In this document: one piece after another, positions 23,301 to 34,694 of the stretch | Position numbering within the stretch: the stretch's first letter is position 1 | Layout of the letters: the number at the start of each line of letters is the position of its first letter | Assembly: GCA_013350335.1 (NCBI GenBank) | Contig: CM023533.1 | Span: forward strand, 26,580,869 to 26,644,868 | Length of the DNA: 64,000 nt | Direction of reading: 5' to 3' | DNA from: Chimonanthus salicifolius | Taxonomy: Eukaryota; Streptophyta; Magnoliopsida; Laurales; Calycanthaceae | Made by a program: the position numbers and the translations under genes | The notes under the pieces: model-generated | What the model saw: the letters and a program-made list of their open reading frames with translations, nothing else | What the model was told of the DNA's origin: nothing | The model's database searches: none

Positions 23301-25732
23301 TACTATTTATATCTTTGAGATGTTGATCATCTTCTCATCCACTGTAGCTTTTCCAAGGAAATTTAGGTCCTTCATCTTTTTGGCATCTCTTGGATTTTCC
23401 CTGCTTCCTTCTCGAAGCTTATCAATACATGGTTGGTCAACTTTCTTCACTCTCGAGATATGGTTTGTCGGCTTTTCCGTTTGACTATTTTATGGTCCAT
23501 TTTGAAGGAGTGTACATTCGATAATTCTTCCTCTCCTCCAAATCTTTTTGTAAAAGAGATTGAAGATCATTTCCTTAAAAGAGATAGGGTCAGCACCGTG
23601 AAGTGGTAAGTGAAAATGAAAAACCTACTGCCTTTCTAACTTGATCTTCTCTTGTTATCTATTAGAGAGAGAGAGAGAGAGAGAGGGGGGGAGGGAGGGA
23701 GGGAGGGAGAGAGCTAGGATTATGATGATGGTGATGATAATATAGTTGATAGATCAGTCTTCAACCAGCACATATGACTCGGAGTGTTTACTAGTTAATT
23801 ACTTGGTTATTATTCATGATTAGAAGCTCTGTCTTCATGGTTATATTGGTGAACATTTTCTACTGATTTGCTAAATTTAGGAGCCTAGCTCATTAGGACT
23901 TTTGGGATTCATTGAGTGCATCTTATGAGGCACAATCTTTAACATGTGGAACATGATGCCACATGTAAACAACATGGTTGGGCACTTCATTTACTTTCAG
24001 AGATATTCATTTGTTTGCTGAATAGAATAATTCATGGCTTCGCTCAAACAATTAGGCACAACCAATACTAAATCTCTCTCTTGAGACTTGAGAGTGCTGT
24101 CTTTGATCTATTCACTACTTCACTGAAAGGTGAACACAAAAGAGGAAGGAAACCTTCTTATACTTCTCTAAATATCTGTTATGTGAAACTTTGGAGATGC
24201 TTCAATATTGCTAATTTTCTCAATTTGAACTTCAGGTTCATTAATCGGGATGGTATCGACTTCTCAGATGCTCAGAGTATGCAGCCCATTCAGGTAACTG
24301 TCTCTCATCATCCCCAAGGGAGTTTATCCGTTATGCATATATAGGGAGAGATCCCAACGGAAATTTCCATATTTTGTTTGTTTAAGTCACGTTCTGTTTA
24401 TCTTGAAGGAATGGGATTTGGTTGAAAATTTGCAAGGAGTATTAGAATACCAAACAAGGTAATTAATTAGTCACTCACTGGTTACATTTTTCATTTGTTG
24501 AGACGTATTTAGCTGTTTTTCTTAATTGTTCATACCAAGTTGCTTCCTTTGATTTGATGGTATTGGTAAAATTAGTTATGAAGTAATAAATTATTTGACA
24601 TTGGCAATGGCTGGCCTTTCTTAATTGTTCATACCACGTTGCTTCCTTGTTAGAAAGAATGCTCATCCCAAAATTTATTTTGGTACAATCTTAGAGTTAA
24701 AATTACGTCATTGCATGTTGATTTCCATCAGCAATAGTGGTACATGTCTCCTAGAGGAAAATTATCACTCATAAGTTTTGATGAAGGGAACACAGTTATG
24801 TGACTGATGGTTATTCAGCGTCCTTGGATCTACACTAAAATGGTGGCATGCATGATATCATCTCTCTCTCTCTCTCTATGTGTGTGTGTGTATGTGCGCA
24901 TCACCGATATGTATTATATTGGCTGAATTTTGTCCATATTACTGCCCCATGCTGGTGATGCCTGACCACTGTTATGGACCCAATATCTATCAGCTTGGGC
25001 CTCGCCGATATGTATTATGTTGGCAGAATTTTGTCTCTCTTCCCCTCCCTCCCTCTTACGATTTGATGTTTTGGTGCTAAATGAAATTTGTTTACCTATC
25101 AAATATCCTATCTTTCATTTGCTTTGCCAAAACAGATATTCAAAGTTCCAAAGTGTGGGCAATCTCACTCTGCATTTTCCGGAAAATTTTGGTGCTGAAA
25201 CTACTCAGATATACTACATTGGCTTGCGAGGTGAAGCTACCCAGGTATAATAATTTGTAGATCTTCCATAATTATGGTTTCAGATCAAATTTTCTCATGG
25301 CATTTTATTTCTTGGCATTGACAGCTAAAGAGGGATGTTGTCGCAACAATTGTCTATGAAGTCATGCCTAATCCATCTGATCACAGGTAAGTATGCAGTT
25401 TCAGTGTGCTATGGGTATTAAGTATTATTATTATTATTGTTGTTGTTGTTGTTTTAAATCATAAGCATCTTCATACTAATCTTTTTAACAAAAAAGGTCA
25501 TATGCACTTTTTTAATGTAAAAAGTGTAACTATGTAGACCTATGTTGAACTACTATTTATCATGTTGGATCATTTTTGCTTTCTTTTGAACCTTGAATCC
25601 CGAGTGAAATTAGCCGACGTCTCAATAAAATAGTAACAACAGCATTCATAGATCTGATTATGTTTCTTATATCTATTTTTCGCATGCAGGACACCTGGTG
25701 ATGCAGGGGGTGGGCCTTCCCATGTAGAATAA
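14559..25732 (+). CDS. PITHD1: PITH domain-containing protein (PITHD1-like), nine exons, 204 aa
   Basis: Exons are 14559-14642, 16624-16704, 17714-17763, 20930-21007, 24236-24293, 24409-24458, 25136-25244, 25325-25386 and 25690-25732. All junctions are GT-AG, and lengths sum to 615 bases with one open frame. The protein has a His/Cys-rich start (MSCLHDHSCEEHDC), VFKAWDQRLNSS, then the PITH domain: ELLVFIPFTCDVKIKSISI, LEYQTRYSKFQSVGNLTLHF, NFGAETTQIYYIGLRGEATQ, and an NPSDHR terminus. Order and length agree with human PITHD1 and Arabidopsis PITH proteins. The domain is named from thioredoxin-like proteins that bind the proteasome; the plant function is poorly known, and a proteasome link is inference. 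Introns 2, 3 and 4 are swollen by LINE fragments, a triplicated 60-bp segment and microsatellites. Confidence 0.93.
16925..17290 (+). mobile_element. RTE-type LINE 3' fragment in PITH intron 2
   Basis: One frame reads KIAPIDDKLRGTHLRWLGHV and later MVYDRVNWRRTRKL, characteristic of the C-terminus of plant RTE LINEs. It ends in a run of GATGATGATG-type repeats, the usual RTE 3' tail. A 20-bp word (aaggtgattggcgatatggt) occurs twice, at about 17117 and 17198, suggesting a small internal duplication. Frameshifted and inactive. Confidence 0.78.
17312..17346. repeat. (CT)n microsatellite
   Basis: An uninterrupted TC/CT run of about 16 units in PITH intron 2, directly after the LINE tail. Confidence 0.95.
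18830..19060 (+). mobile_element. Possible LINE RNase H remnant
   Basis: The sequence around 18955-19020 reads FNIDGCS with a broken continuation, like the start of the RNase H domain in plant L1 LINEs. The preceding segment is open to 18925 with a plausible linker (DFPTSDFVKNW). The match is short. Confidence 0.35.
19135..19300. repeat. Triplet and minisatellite array
   Basis: ACT/GCT triplet runs alternate with a repeated unit containing aaatctgagcccc followed by aaccaaggatact and more ACT triplets. There are about three units, in PITH intron 3. The minus-strand frame across it (19369-19058) is low-complexity Val/Ala/Ser and is not a gene. Confidence 0.8.
20350..20640 (+). mobile_element. 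LINE 3' tail fragment
   Basis: The end (about 20590-20635) reads like a plant LINE 3' UTR: ctttgtctt-type words, then aataaaattattaccattac and an A-rich end. No coding domain remains. In PITH intron 3. Confidence 0.4.
21354..21480. repeat. 65-bp tandem duplication
   Basis: Copies at 21354-21414 and 21419-21480 begin gaagcccagt and run through gtcttcagttaaatac to cacaattcatt with about one change. In PITH intron 4. Confidence 0.9.
22600..23580 (+). mobile_element. Degenerate LINE in PITH intron 4
   Basis: Frame-broken plus-strand blocks match the region after the reverse transcriptase of plant L1 LINEs: VLFWTDLWIGD (tripled), then FPLSAAFPSIFNVAKY, a middle stretch with LLQFLNLLKTYCLTSFEL, and DVDHLLIHCSFSKEIF near 23300-23370, the zinc-knuckle-like C-terminal part. 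Many stops. Confidence 0.7.
22681..22860. repeat. Three tandem copies of a 60-bp LINE segment
   Basis: Copies at 22681-22740, 22741-22800 and 22801-22860. The first two are identical; the third differs only in its last 10-12 bases, where it runs on into the LINE. Each unit encodes VEDGQVVLFWTDLWIGD in the LINE frame, but the join adds a stop. Confidence 0.97.
23665..23712. repeat. (GA)n and GGGA-rich microsatellite
   Basis: A GA run passes into GGGAGGGAGGGA and returns to GAGA, in PITH intron 4. Confidence 0.95.
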
Positions 25733-27948
25733 AAGAAATGAAAATGGTAGGAGGCTTCTACTAAATGTGGCAGAAGACCATGTGTGCCCTTTGGTTATGT
25801 ATCTCTCTTTCTAGAAATCAATCAGAACTTTCTAGAATTATGCATTTCTTTGATGGTAGAAACTGTTCTGTATTCCCGCAAGTGGAGTTGTCTTGTTCAA
25901 GAAGTTATAGCCCAATTTAGGCAGAAGGAGAACAATTTTTATATGATCAGGCTTAGTTGAGTTTCCTGGACAGAGTAGAGTCCTTTTATGAAGATGGCAT
26001 TGAAATTTGGAAGTTGCTAGATAATTTGATCATAGTTCTCCACCGATGTTTACATCCTTAAATGTCCCCATAATTTAGTGGGGAGTAAACCGAGTTGGGG
26101 ACCTAGAGAAGCGGATGGTTACCTGATGTGTCAGGTTTGAACCCCACGGATTAATCTTGGTGATCTCTTAAGAGATAGAGGTACCACCCGTGGGGGTTTT
26201 AGTAGTACTGTATTTGAGGTTTTTCACACATAAATAAAAAAAAAAAATCAAGAAATTACAGTCATACAATTCAAGAAAAAGGGTCTTGAACATTACGTCA
26301 TGTCGTTGCATTCTCATTCTTTGTTCCTCTTTTTTTTTTTTTTCCTCGAGTGCTTTTTCTGAAATAATTAAATAAAATAAAAATATAAATACTTTAGTAG
26401 GAGAATTCTTTGCTAATTTTTTTTTTATCTCAAGGAATTCTTAACAAACCCTGAGGAGCCTGTATAGATGGAAAGACTTTAAAGAAACTTTTTCATTGAG
26501 TATTATTATTTTATAAGATGTCTATAATTTTTTTATTAAATTATAATAATTAAATCTTTAAAACTCAAATCATAAGATAAAGATGTAAGAATAGTGTGGA
26601 AAATATATATCAAGTATTGGTCGATATTGTAAATATTGGCTGATACGGTATTATCACCCATTACAAGATCCTCGGAACTAACTATGTTGACATGACTGAG
26701 TCACAAGACTCTTAATTAAGGTTAGGGATCTATTAACATTATACAATTAAGAAAATTGTTGTTGATATGAAATTTTATATCAGGTTAGTTTCACAACACT
26801 TGTGAAGTCATCAGATTTAAATTAATTAATTAAAATTAACAACTGAAATGGATTTTTTATTAACTTTATTTTTAAATCAAATGGCAAAAAAATTAAATGA
26901 AAATTTCATTTTAAAATCATAAATTTAATAATCACTAATTTATTTTAATGAGATTTTTTGATAAATAAATTAATAAATATCAAAATTAAACTGAGCCACA
27001 AAGTTCTCATGACTCAATTATGTTATATTAGGATTTTCATTCTTATAATTTCAAATTTCTTAGAACAATTATACCCAAGTGCCTTTTGTGATGCGGCTCT
27101 CCGAATTTGAATTATTTAGTGCTCTAGCACTAGAAAAATTATGATGATATTAATTACTTATGGAACATTTGAAAAATATACTTTGATTGAATTAATCAAA
27201 ATTTAAAGTAATTAAATTTCATAGGTCAATGTAGCTTTTACTAATCACCATTTTTTTTAATGGACTCATCGTCATCATCATTCATTAAATCAATTTAAAT
27301 GTAAATGAAGTACATATCTCAGAAGAGTAGAAAGGTGATTATTATCATTTTTTTTAATATTCTTGTAAATACAATAACCAGATGATTGGATAATGTTACA
27401 CTTGAACCCCTTAATTAAGTTTAATCTGAAAAACACGTTTGACCTGATCCAGCCATGAAAATAACAGCAGCAGAGATAATAACAAAGAATAAGAAAGAAA
27501 AGTAAGAAAATCGTAAAATCAAAACCAACTCAAAATGAGATTTCGTGTTCTGACCAAATTTTAATAAAATGGAATCGGGTCAATCTTGAATCTTGATGGA
27601 CATGGCTACTTATCTTAGAACAACATTAGGCATTGAGTTTCTACCCCCTACACAAACCTAGATTCATCTTTTATTGAAAGATCAAGAACGTCGATTAGAT
27701 AGAATAGAAGACCATCATGCGTCATCAGTGACGATTAACAATGTCATAACTTGGATGGGGATAATTGTTATTTGTTTGAACATCGATGGTGACAAAATCT
27801 CAACAAAGAGCCACTTAGGTGGAATCTGTCCATTTCATTCGGGTTAGAGGTGAGTTAAGTGTTATCGATAATTGATTTTGCTTGAAGGTCAGGAACTTTG
27901 ATTAAATAGACTCTTGCAGAAAATTTAGGCCAGCGATTTTCTCACAAG
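25733..27948. other. 3' flank of the PITH gene and AT-rich spacer
   Basis: The PITH 3' UTR should occupy the first few hundred bases. The rest has no gene. A tRNA-derived SINE candidate sits at 26085-26248. A fragment with TATCGG-like words is near 26600-26650. Confidence 0.5.
26085..26248 (+). mobile_element. tRNA-derived SINE candidate
   Basis: It has a B-box-like GGTTTGAACCCC at about 26134 and ends in an A-rich tail at 26236-26248. The tRNA-like 5' part is too diverged to name the parent tRNA. Confidence 0.4.
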
Positions 27949-27955
27949 CATTTTG

Positions 27956-30900
27956 TGTCATGCCCCGACTCAAAGGGTGGGTCCAGAACGCGATTGATTT
28001 TTTTTTTTTTTGAAAGATAAGTAAACTAAACCACAAGCATTCTTACTGGGTCGGATCAACAGTTAGGCCCAGCGATTACACATTAGCCCATCATGTGGAC
28101 TCAAACATGTACCATATGCCTACCCTATAAACATAGACATAACAGCATCAACACATCATGCTCAAATCAAATCCAACATTGATTAATACAAAGCATAGTC
28201 TTAAATCACTACAAAGGCGACATAGCCTAGTACATCAAATTAACATAAATTAAGTACCACATCCGGTACTTAATAAAAGACAACGGTTCCAAGAACCAAC
28301 AGGAAAAGATCAGGGCATTTCCCTCAAGGGGAATCCCAAAACACTGCTTTAACTTAATCGCCCTAAGCTTGAAAGAGAGGGTCCTCCTCCTCGGGTTCAT
28401 CGCCTGAAAGGTGAGTGGTATGAGCTAACTAGCCTAGTGAAGGAAATATAACAATGCAAATTAAGTAAATATAAAACATGTTAGTAACAGTTCAATATCA
28501 CGTGCTTGATAACAATAAGCATAATCCCAAGTAATATATCAACATCATTAAATACTGCTATTTTCCACCGTAACGCCTGCCGACTACACTGAGACCAGTA
28601 TTAAGTCCCGACACGGTCAAAATACATCCTTGCAAGTACATCTCCAGCTCTAACTTAGCCGATACTGACACCCTTAAGTCAGCAACTGATGACAGCATGG
28701 TCCGCCCATGATCCAGTAGACATAAACCATCTCTCATATGGCCGATATTGGTTCAATAGCCCAGGTACGTGGAAGCAGTCTTACATACACATACGATCAA
28801 CATCGTAATATCGTAATCATCATAGCACTCTTACCATAGTGCATCATGTATAGGCACATGAGTGGGTTCATCAGAAACTGAAACCACTCATTGCTCAATA
28901 CTCATCTCATCATAACACCTGTTTACAAAATCTGCAGAGTTAAGTTCCCTCACCGTGATCGTGTGGTTTACGCGGTCTCTGTTAAAACAACACACAAATG
29001 CACAATCAATATACAAAATAAATACGTACACATATGTAATATTTGGAAATCATATATTTTCCCACAAAATATCCAGGATTCATGGAAATGAGTCTCCTAC
29101 TTGGTTTCTAGCCTTTTTAAATCATCTACAAGATAATAATATAATAAAAGGGGCTCAGTCCAAAACTCATATTGTCTTCTGGGCATTGACCAGATTGACT
29201 TATTGAGTTAGGTCTAGATCCTCGGGTCACTTCTTGGTTGTCTTCTGGATAGGACCAGAGCTGACATTTTGAGTAGGCCTCGAGGTCACTCAGTGCCCGA
29301 CTATAGTGTAGGCCTGAAAGTGAATACAATAGTATTTATACTATAAATAATAAGAGAAAGGGGTTAGTACATTTTTAATTAACAGAGGGGTATTCAACAT
29401 AATACACTACTAATCACACTAATACATTTAAACAAGATTAGTCAAAACAATAAATCAAATAATATTTTATCATTTAAAAACTGTGTCTCTCGGAACATCA
29501 CCTCGGAACAAGGTACAGTGGCTTCGGATCATCCGAACCACACTAAACTAAGTCACTAGCCTTGGAACATGGGCCTGATTTCAGATCGTCCGAAGACTGG
29601 GTCTCGGACCTTCCGAAGTCCATCCGAACTGATAAAACAGAAAACAGTAAGTCTCGGTGGGTCTGTAAGCTCGGAACGTCCGAGGTCTGGGCTTGGAACG
29701 TCCGAGTGGGTTTGGTCCTTCCGAGCTTGGCTCGGTGCGTCCGAAGGGTCAGGCTCGCCTCGGGCGTAACTGGGCTTCGGGTGAAGCTCGGAACGTCCGA
29801 GGGTCACGGCTCGGACCGTCCGAAGATCGGCTCTATGACCTTCCGAGAGTCGTCTTCCCCAACTGTCTGCACCAGCCGACAGTCACGGCGGTTCAACAGT
29901 GAAATGCGATTCCAGAAAGGGAGGGCTTCCCAGATTCGTTTTTCACATCCGTCTGATTTGATGGACTCCTCTGGGAGTCCTCTTTCCATAGGGAATGGTT
30001 TGGAGCCTTGAAGCTCACTGGGCCATCCGATCTTAAGGGTAAATCCTCACGGGTACATGAAACCTATGGTTTTTCTTAGATTTTAAAACTGGTTTTTCTC
30101 CATCAAAACAGGGTCAAATTTGGTTTTGTTTGATTCTAAACTGGTTAGAATTGAAAGGGGAATGCAATAGATACCTTCACTTCGGTTCCTGGGCTGAAAT
30201 TCGGATTTTGAAAATCTTCCTAAGCTTCGGTTTGTAAACAGGCAACGGCAAGGGTCTCGGCCAGGTTTAACAGAGAGTAGATAGAAGAGAAAAAATGCAG
30301 AATTTTGCTGGGAGTTTCAAACCGATGGGGACGGCTGAATTTATAGGAATTCAGCCGAGGAGAGATGCCGGAATTCAGCTGCGGCGATGGGATGGGAAGG
30401 AATCATCAGCCGGAAAATGGGCCGAGCGGCTAGTGCACGCGCCTGCATGGCGTGTGCAGGTTTTCCTGCTGTTGCAGATCAGCCCTCCAGTATTTTCCAT
30501 ATTGCAGATAAGCCCCAGTTTTATAAAAATCAATTTTTAAAACTAAAAGTGATAATTTAAAAACTCAAAAACTTGATCCAACCTTACAGATGGGTTGGGT
30601 TTTGAAAACTTTGGTCACCATAAAAATTTCAGAATTTATCTCTTACTAAAAACCCTTGATTTAAATAAAAATCATATTTTACCCATAACTACTTAATTAA
30701 ACAAATGTAAAAATAACTAATTTGTAAATCTTATTTTGAAGTGAAATGAAATAACTAGACTATTCTTAAAATGGTCTAACACCAAACATTATCTTCAAAA
30801 TTTATCTATTTTCCAAAATTATTTAAAATAATTAAAACTCCCTTTCGGGGTTTTGACGGGCGGGATTTAAATGTCATTTTCTGAAAATAATTTCATTTTA

Positions 30901-31163
30901 AAATCAGATATGTAAATCCTTCATTAAGGAGAATATTATCCACCGATATTATAGACATAACAATATAATTTATAAAAACATAACTAAAAGCGGTAAATTA
31001 CCAAAATACCCCTCCAGCTCGACGAGCCGGATTACTGAGTTTTCGGGCTCAGATTGGGCCAAACCTGGGCTTCCCTCAAAGCCCTAATCGTAATCTCAGA
31101 GATTAACAGGTTAAACAGGAATTTACGAGCTAAAGCACGCCTAATCTGGGGCAGGGTATTACA
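27956..31163. mobile_element. 3.2-kb solo LTR-like element with 5-bp target duplication
   Basis: It starts TGTCATGCCCCGACTC and ends CTGGGGCAGGGTATTACA, with TG...CA termini. It is flanked by TTTTG at 27951-27955 and 31164-31168. The direct repeat can be extended to 9 bp (CATTTTGTG) because bases beside the TG and CA also match; a Mutator-type 9-bp duplication is therefore the alternative, but the short relative at 7178-7680 also shows a 5-bp repeat with TG...CA ends. No gag or pol is seen, so a large solo LTR is the best reading, probably Ty3/gypsy by its end sequence (inference). It contains an array of palindromic CCGAG words at 29485-29860. Confidence 0.68.
29485..29860. repeat. Array of CTCGGAACGTCCGAG-type palindromes
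   Basis: Ten or more imperfect copies of a short palindrome of the form (c/t)tCGGA(n)cgTCCGA(a/g) are spaced 15-45 bases apart: for example 29583-29595, 29673-29687, 29695-29706, 29787-29801, 29811-29823. The stretch is GC-rich compared with the surrounding AT-rich DNA. It lies inside the 3.2-kb LTR-like element and gives rise to overlapping spurious frames on both strands. Confidence 0.85.
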
Positions 31164-31170
31164 TTTTGTG

Positions 31171-31427
31171 TTTAGAAACACGGGTTTTAGTGTATTTTCG
31201 ATTTTACTTTTTGCATGAATGGTAAAATTTCGACGGGTTGATTTTTACTGTTCATGTGAATTTCGAAGAACCAATTTACACTGTTCATGAATTTTAGCGA
31301 GCCGATTTGCACTGTTCATGAATTTTGGTGAGTCAATTTGCATTGTTTATGAATTTCTGGCATTCTTTTTTCTTCGATACGGTAGGTGAAGGGCAAATTG
31401 GACATCACGGTAAAACTCGTGTCTATA
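31171..31427. mobile_element. Possible MITE with ACTGTTCATGAATTT repeats
   Basis: The left end TTTAGAAACACGGGTTTTAG resembles the inverted right end (TATAGACACGAGTTTTA). Inside, a unit of about 33 bp with the words actgttcatgaatttt and gagccgattt occurs about four times (31225-31360). The target duplication is not clear. Confidence 0.35.
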
Positions 31428-32533
31428 TACACAAAATGCATGTGGGAGAATTGCTGGCAAAAAATAAATCAAACCATAAATTCAAGCACACCACAAACAA
31501 GAAGACGGTATTTTATGTGATTCAACAAAATCGTCTGTCTACTGGGCGTGATAATTCCACTAAGAAGAAATTTCCACACATATTACAGATATTACAAACC
31601 AACATTTTTCCTTCCCTTCCCTTCCTCTCACTCTCCTCTCTGATTTCTCACAGCTATAGAAACCTTAAAAAGAAAGAGCCCTTATATACATGGGCATACA
31701 TGAAACACAGCGAGCCTGGTGGGCCCTTCGTAAACACAGGCCGGCTCAATAAATGCCTTTTGAGCCCAAAAAACCTAACATAGGCCATGCATCATCGATA
31801 CCCTACTTTGGATACAGATCATTGCTGTATTGTTTGAATATTGCTAGTGAGAAACCATCAATAACAAGTGGCTTTCGTAGATTGTACAGAGTTTACATGA
31901 ATAGAGGGTTGGTAAAGTATCTTTTATTGAAAATTTCATTCTTTGCTATTTCATAACTAATGATTTTGGCCATTGATTCATTGAAATAGGAATCCACAAG
32001 TTGAACGAACTTGATCGTCATCCATGGTTTAATAGCAGTGAAGATTGGCCGCACCCGGCACCTTCTCATTTTAATAGTTAAAGACATTGCCATATCTGGG
32101 ATCGTTGAACACACAGACCAGCAAACTAAACCCAAAATATACGAAGAAGCATACATGTACAAATTGAAATTTCATGGAATTCAAAGAATAAAATATATGT
32201 ACAATTTAGTAACCTATTATTGACAATATTAGTAGCTTCCGGTGTCGCAGAAGCATGAGGGTTTAGCACTCTTGCCATATTTTCAGTCTTAATCTCAAGT
32301 CTCAACCCTTTGATATGATCCAGGTTTCTGATCTTGGACCTCATTGTAGATTTTGCATAAACTGCTTTGATGCAGCTTCATTTTTGCGCATTGCATTCAT
32401 CGGCAAATCTTGAAAACACACTGTTGACCTTGATTTTTTTGAAATGCCAATGGCATGATCAAATGAATGAAATAAGATGATTCAATAACAACGATGACGA
32501 TGATGATAATGATTCAAGTGACATAGATTCATA
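31428..32533. other. Intergenic spacer
   Basis: Open frames here (for example 31753-31956) have no recognisable domain. The 3' UTR of the small gene ending at 32534 should lie at the right edge. A GATGAT-rich run at 32490-32515 may be a LINE tail. Confidence 0.4.
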
Positions 32534-32764
32534 TCATTCACGTGGGCTGTAACAACCGCTCACTTGACGGGCATACGTGACGACGGCCTTGGCCCATTTC
32601 TTTATCTCAGCTTTCAACTTATCTGCATCAAGATCTTTCAGCCCTCCGGCTTCAATGGGAATTGTGATCTTAAGGGCGGAGAAACATCGGTCGAAGCGAT
32701 CAGACTTCGCCGTCGTCTTTCCGGTCTCACCTCCTTGAGCTAGAGCTTCTTCACCAACCGACAT
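32534..32764 (-). CDS. Small plant protein of unknown function, 76 aa
   Basis: Single exon. The conserved-looking block is RFDRCFSALKITIP followed by LKDLDADKLKAEIKKWAKAV and VTYARQVSG, running to near the C-terminus. I recall this LKDLD...IKRWAKAVVAYARQVSG pattern in small uncharacterised plant proteins, but know of no assigned function. An in-frame ATG lies 37 codons upstream (32875), but a TATA element at 32819-32825 falls between the two ATGs, so the downstream ATG at 32764 is the likely start. The N-terminal 20 residues are Gly/Thr-rich and probably disordered; the rest is predicted helical by eye. No signal peptide or membrane segment. What it does is unknown. Confidence 0.72.
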   Translation of the reverse strand: MSVGEEALAQGGETGKTTAKSDRFDRCFSALKITIPIEAGGLKDLDADKLKAEIKKWAKAVVTYARQVSGCYSPRE

Positions 32765-32818
32765 GCCTGAAGCAAATCGAAATGCTAGATTGGGTTGATA
32801 TACGATCGAGATTGGAGA

Positions 32819-32825
32819 ATTTATA
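32819..32825 (-). promoter_or_regulatory. TATA box of the 76-aa protein gene
   Basis: Minus-strand TATAAAT, 55 bases upstream of the ATG at 32764. It decides the start choice against the longer reading frame. Confidence 0.55.
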
Positions 32826-32875
32826 TGGGTTTGAAATTGTGGTCTAAGCGTGTAATCAACCAACCAACTGTCCAT

Positions 32876-34299
32876 TTAATTGACTTTTTAAAGTTAAACA
32901 ACGTGCTGTTGTTAGCTACACGCATTTTATGAGGGGTTTCGTGGAGAGTCAACAACTCGTATCAGCTTTACTTCCAAGCAATTAGCAATTTGATTTAGTC
33001 ACGTGGGATAGATAATGCACTCAATTAATCCAGACCATTCATTCATTATGATCAAAAGAAATAAAATTTTTTGAAAATGTCAAAACTAAATTTGATCATC
33101 ATCGATCAACGGCAATCCAAAGCCCTTGACTAGGCGACTAGCACATATTTCATACATAAGCTTTTAAAAAAAAATTATAAAAATGATATTATACTTTTTC
33201 ATTTATTTAGATAATACTTTTATCTTAAAGTGAAGGACAGACGGCCAATACCCTGTGATCGTTGCCGTGTGCGTCGCTCATATGCGTGTGGTGATTGGCC
33301 GTGTAAAATAAGAAGACAAGAAGGTTGTTTTCATTAGAGTGTTGCTGACTGCAAGCTAGGGTCAAATTGGGGCCAATTGATTCAAATTTGATGATGTCAA
33401 TGGCTGTTTAAAAATTCTAGAAATTTAAAAGATCCAATTCATAAATTAAGAAGTGATTCCATGTGCTCGACCTATTTGTATGTCGGCTCCAATTTTGGAT
33501 CCGAATATTCTGTGTTTACAAAGACAGAAAAAATTTATAATATGAGCCGATATATGTCGGATTTTTGCATTTACAAATACTGATTGTTTTAGATATTAGA
33601 ACTAAAACCTTGATATCGACCTAAAATTAAATCTGAAATTGGATTTTAGTTTAGATCCATTATAGATCCAACCTGAACCCAATAGGCCAAAGCCCATTAT
33701 CTTCAGTTTATCTAACCACAAGAAGAAGAAGCCTCTTGTTTCAACCGTGTTAAGGAACATTGGGGTAATCCAGCAAAACAAGGCATTCCATTGGAGTAGA
33801 CACGCTACCCCTGGGAATCACTCGGGTGTCTGTCAAGGAATTGGTCCTAAATGGGCTTCATCGGCCCACTGTACGCAGGAAGACAGAATCTTTTGTGTGT
33901 TTAATAATGTTCTCGTCAAAGGTAGGGATGTAAATGGGTCTTATTTGAGTTAGATTTTGGTGAAATTTGAATTCAATGGTGACGGCAGAGGATGAAATCT
34001 CAGTTTTTTTAAATCGAGTTATCTTTGACGATACGATAGGTATCAGTTGTGCACTATTTATATTGGTAATATCAATAGATATATCGGTTATGATATCGGT
34101 GAATTAAAAAAATTTGAATATCGGTGTGGGCCCTACAGATATCTTGGCCGATATTTGGGTTCTCAATTTTTTTTAAAAAGACTTTTCTTTTAATTCAGAA
34201 AAAAATAAGTTTGAAATTAATCTATTCAACAATTAAATTATTTTGATCAAATCAATACTTATCACATTTTGACAAAGGATTCGAACAATTTGTTAACTA
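32876..34299. other. Intergenic spacer
   Basis: No gene. Near 33246-33300 two inverted words (acggccaatacc and gtgattggccgt) form a small dyad. A partial copy of the TATCGG repeat is at 34030-34170. Confidence 0.45.
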
Positions 34300-34309
34300 T
34301 GTTTCAATG

Positions 34310-34694
34310 CAGGGGTATAGGATCGGCCGATATCTATCGGTTTTAAAAAGCAGTTCAATATCGGCCGGTACGTATAGTGTCGGTCGTACAACATATTTAT
34401 CGGCCGATATGACCGATATATCGGTGATATATATCGGTCTGATATTGTCCGATATGATTTATATCGGTATTTTTTTTTTAAAAAAAAAATTCAAAACAGT
34501 GATAGGCCCAGGTAGAAATATCGACTGATATCAGCCGATATTTACGTTTTCAATTTTTAAAAAAAAAAGTTTATTTTTTTGGTTTTTTTATATTTTTTAA
34601 TTCAGAAAAAATAAAATAATACTGATATTTAAAAAAAAAGAGGAGAGAAAATATATCGGTTGAATTATCGGTCGGGACATTTTTTGCACCCCTG
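34310..34694. mobile_element. hAT-type MITE of the TATCGGCCGATA family, copy 1
   Basis: It starts CAGGGGTATAGG and ends TTTTGCACCCCTG, giving a CAGGGG inverted terminus. The flanks are an exact 8-bp direct repeat TTTCAATG (34302-34309 and 34695-34702). The interior has many TATCGG and CCGATA words and poly-T and poly-A tracts. No transposase. Confidence 0.8.

Noticed and set aside
29556..30011. Overlapping frames of up to 149 codons on both strands
   Set aside because: Produced by the GC-rich palindrome array in the LTR-like element; simultaneous frames on both strands are expected from such repeats.
31325..31783. 152-codon plus-strand frame
   Set aside because: Starts within a repeat and reads into low-complexity Ser/Leu/Lys; no domain, no promoter signal.
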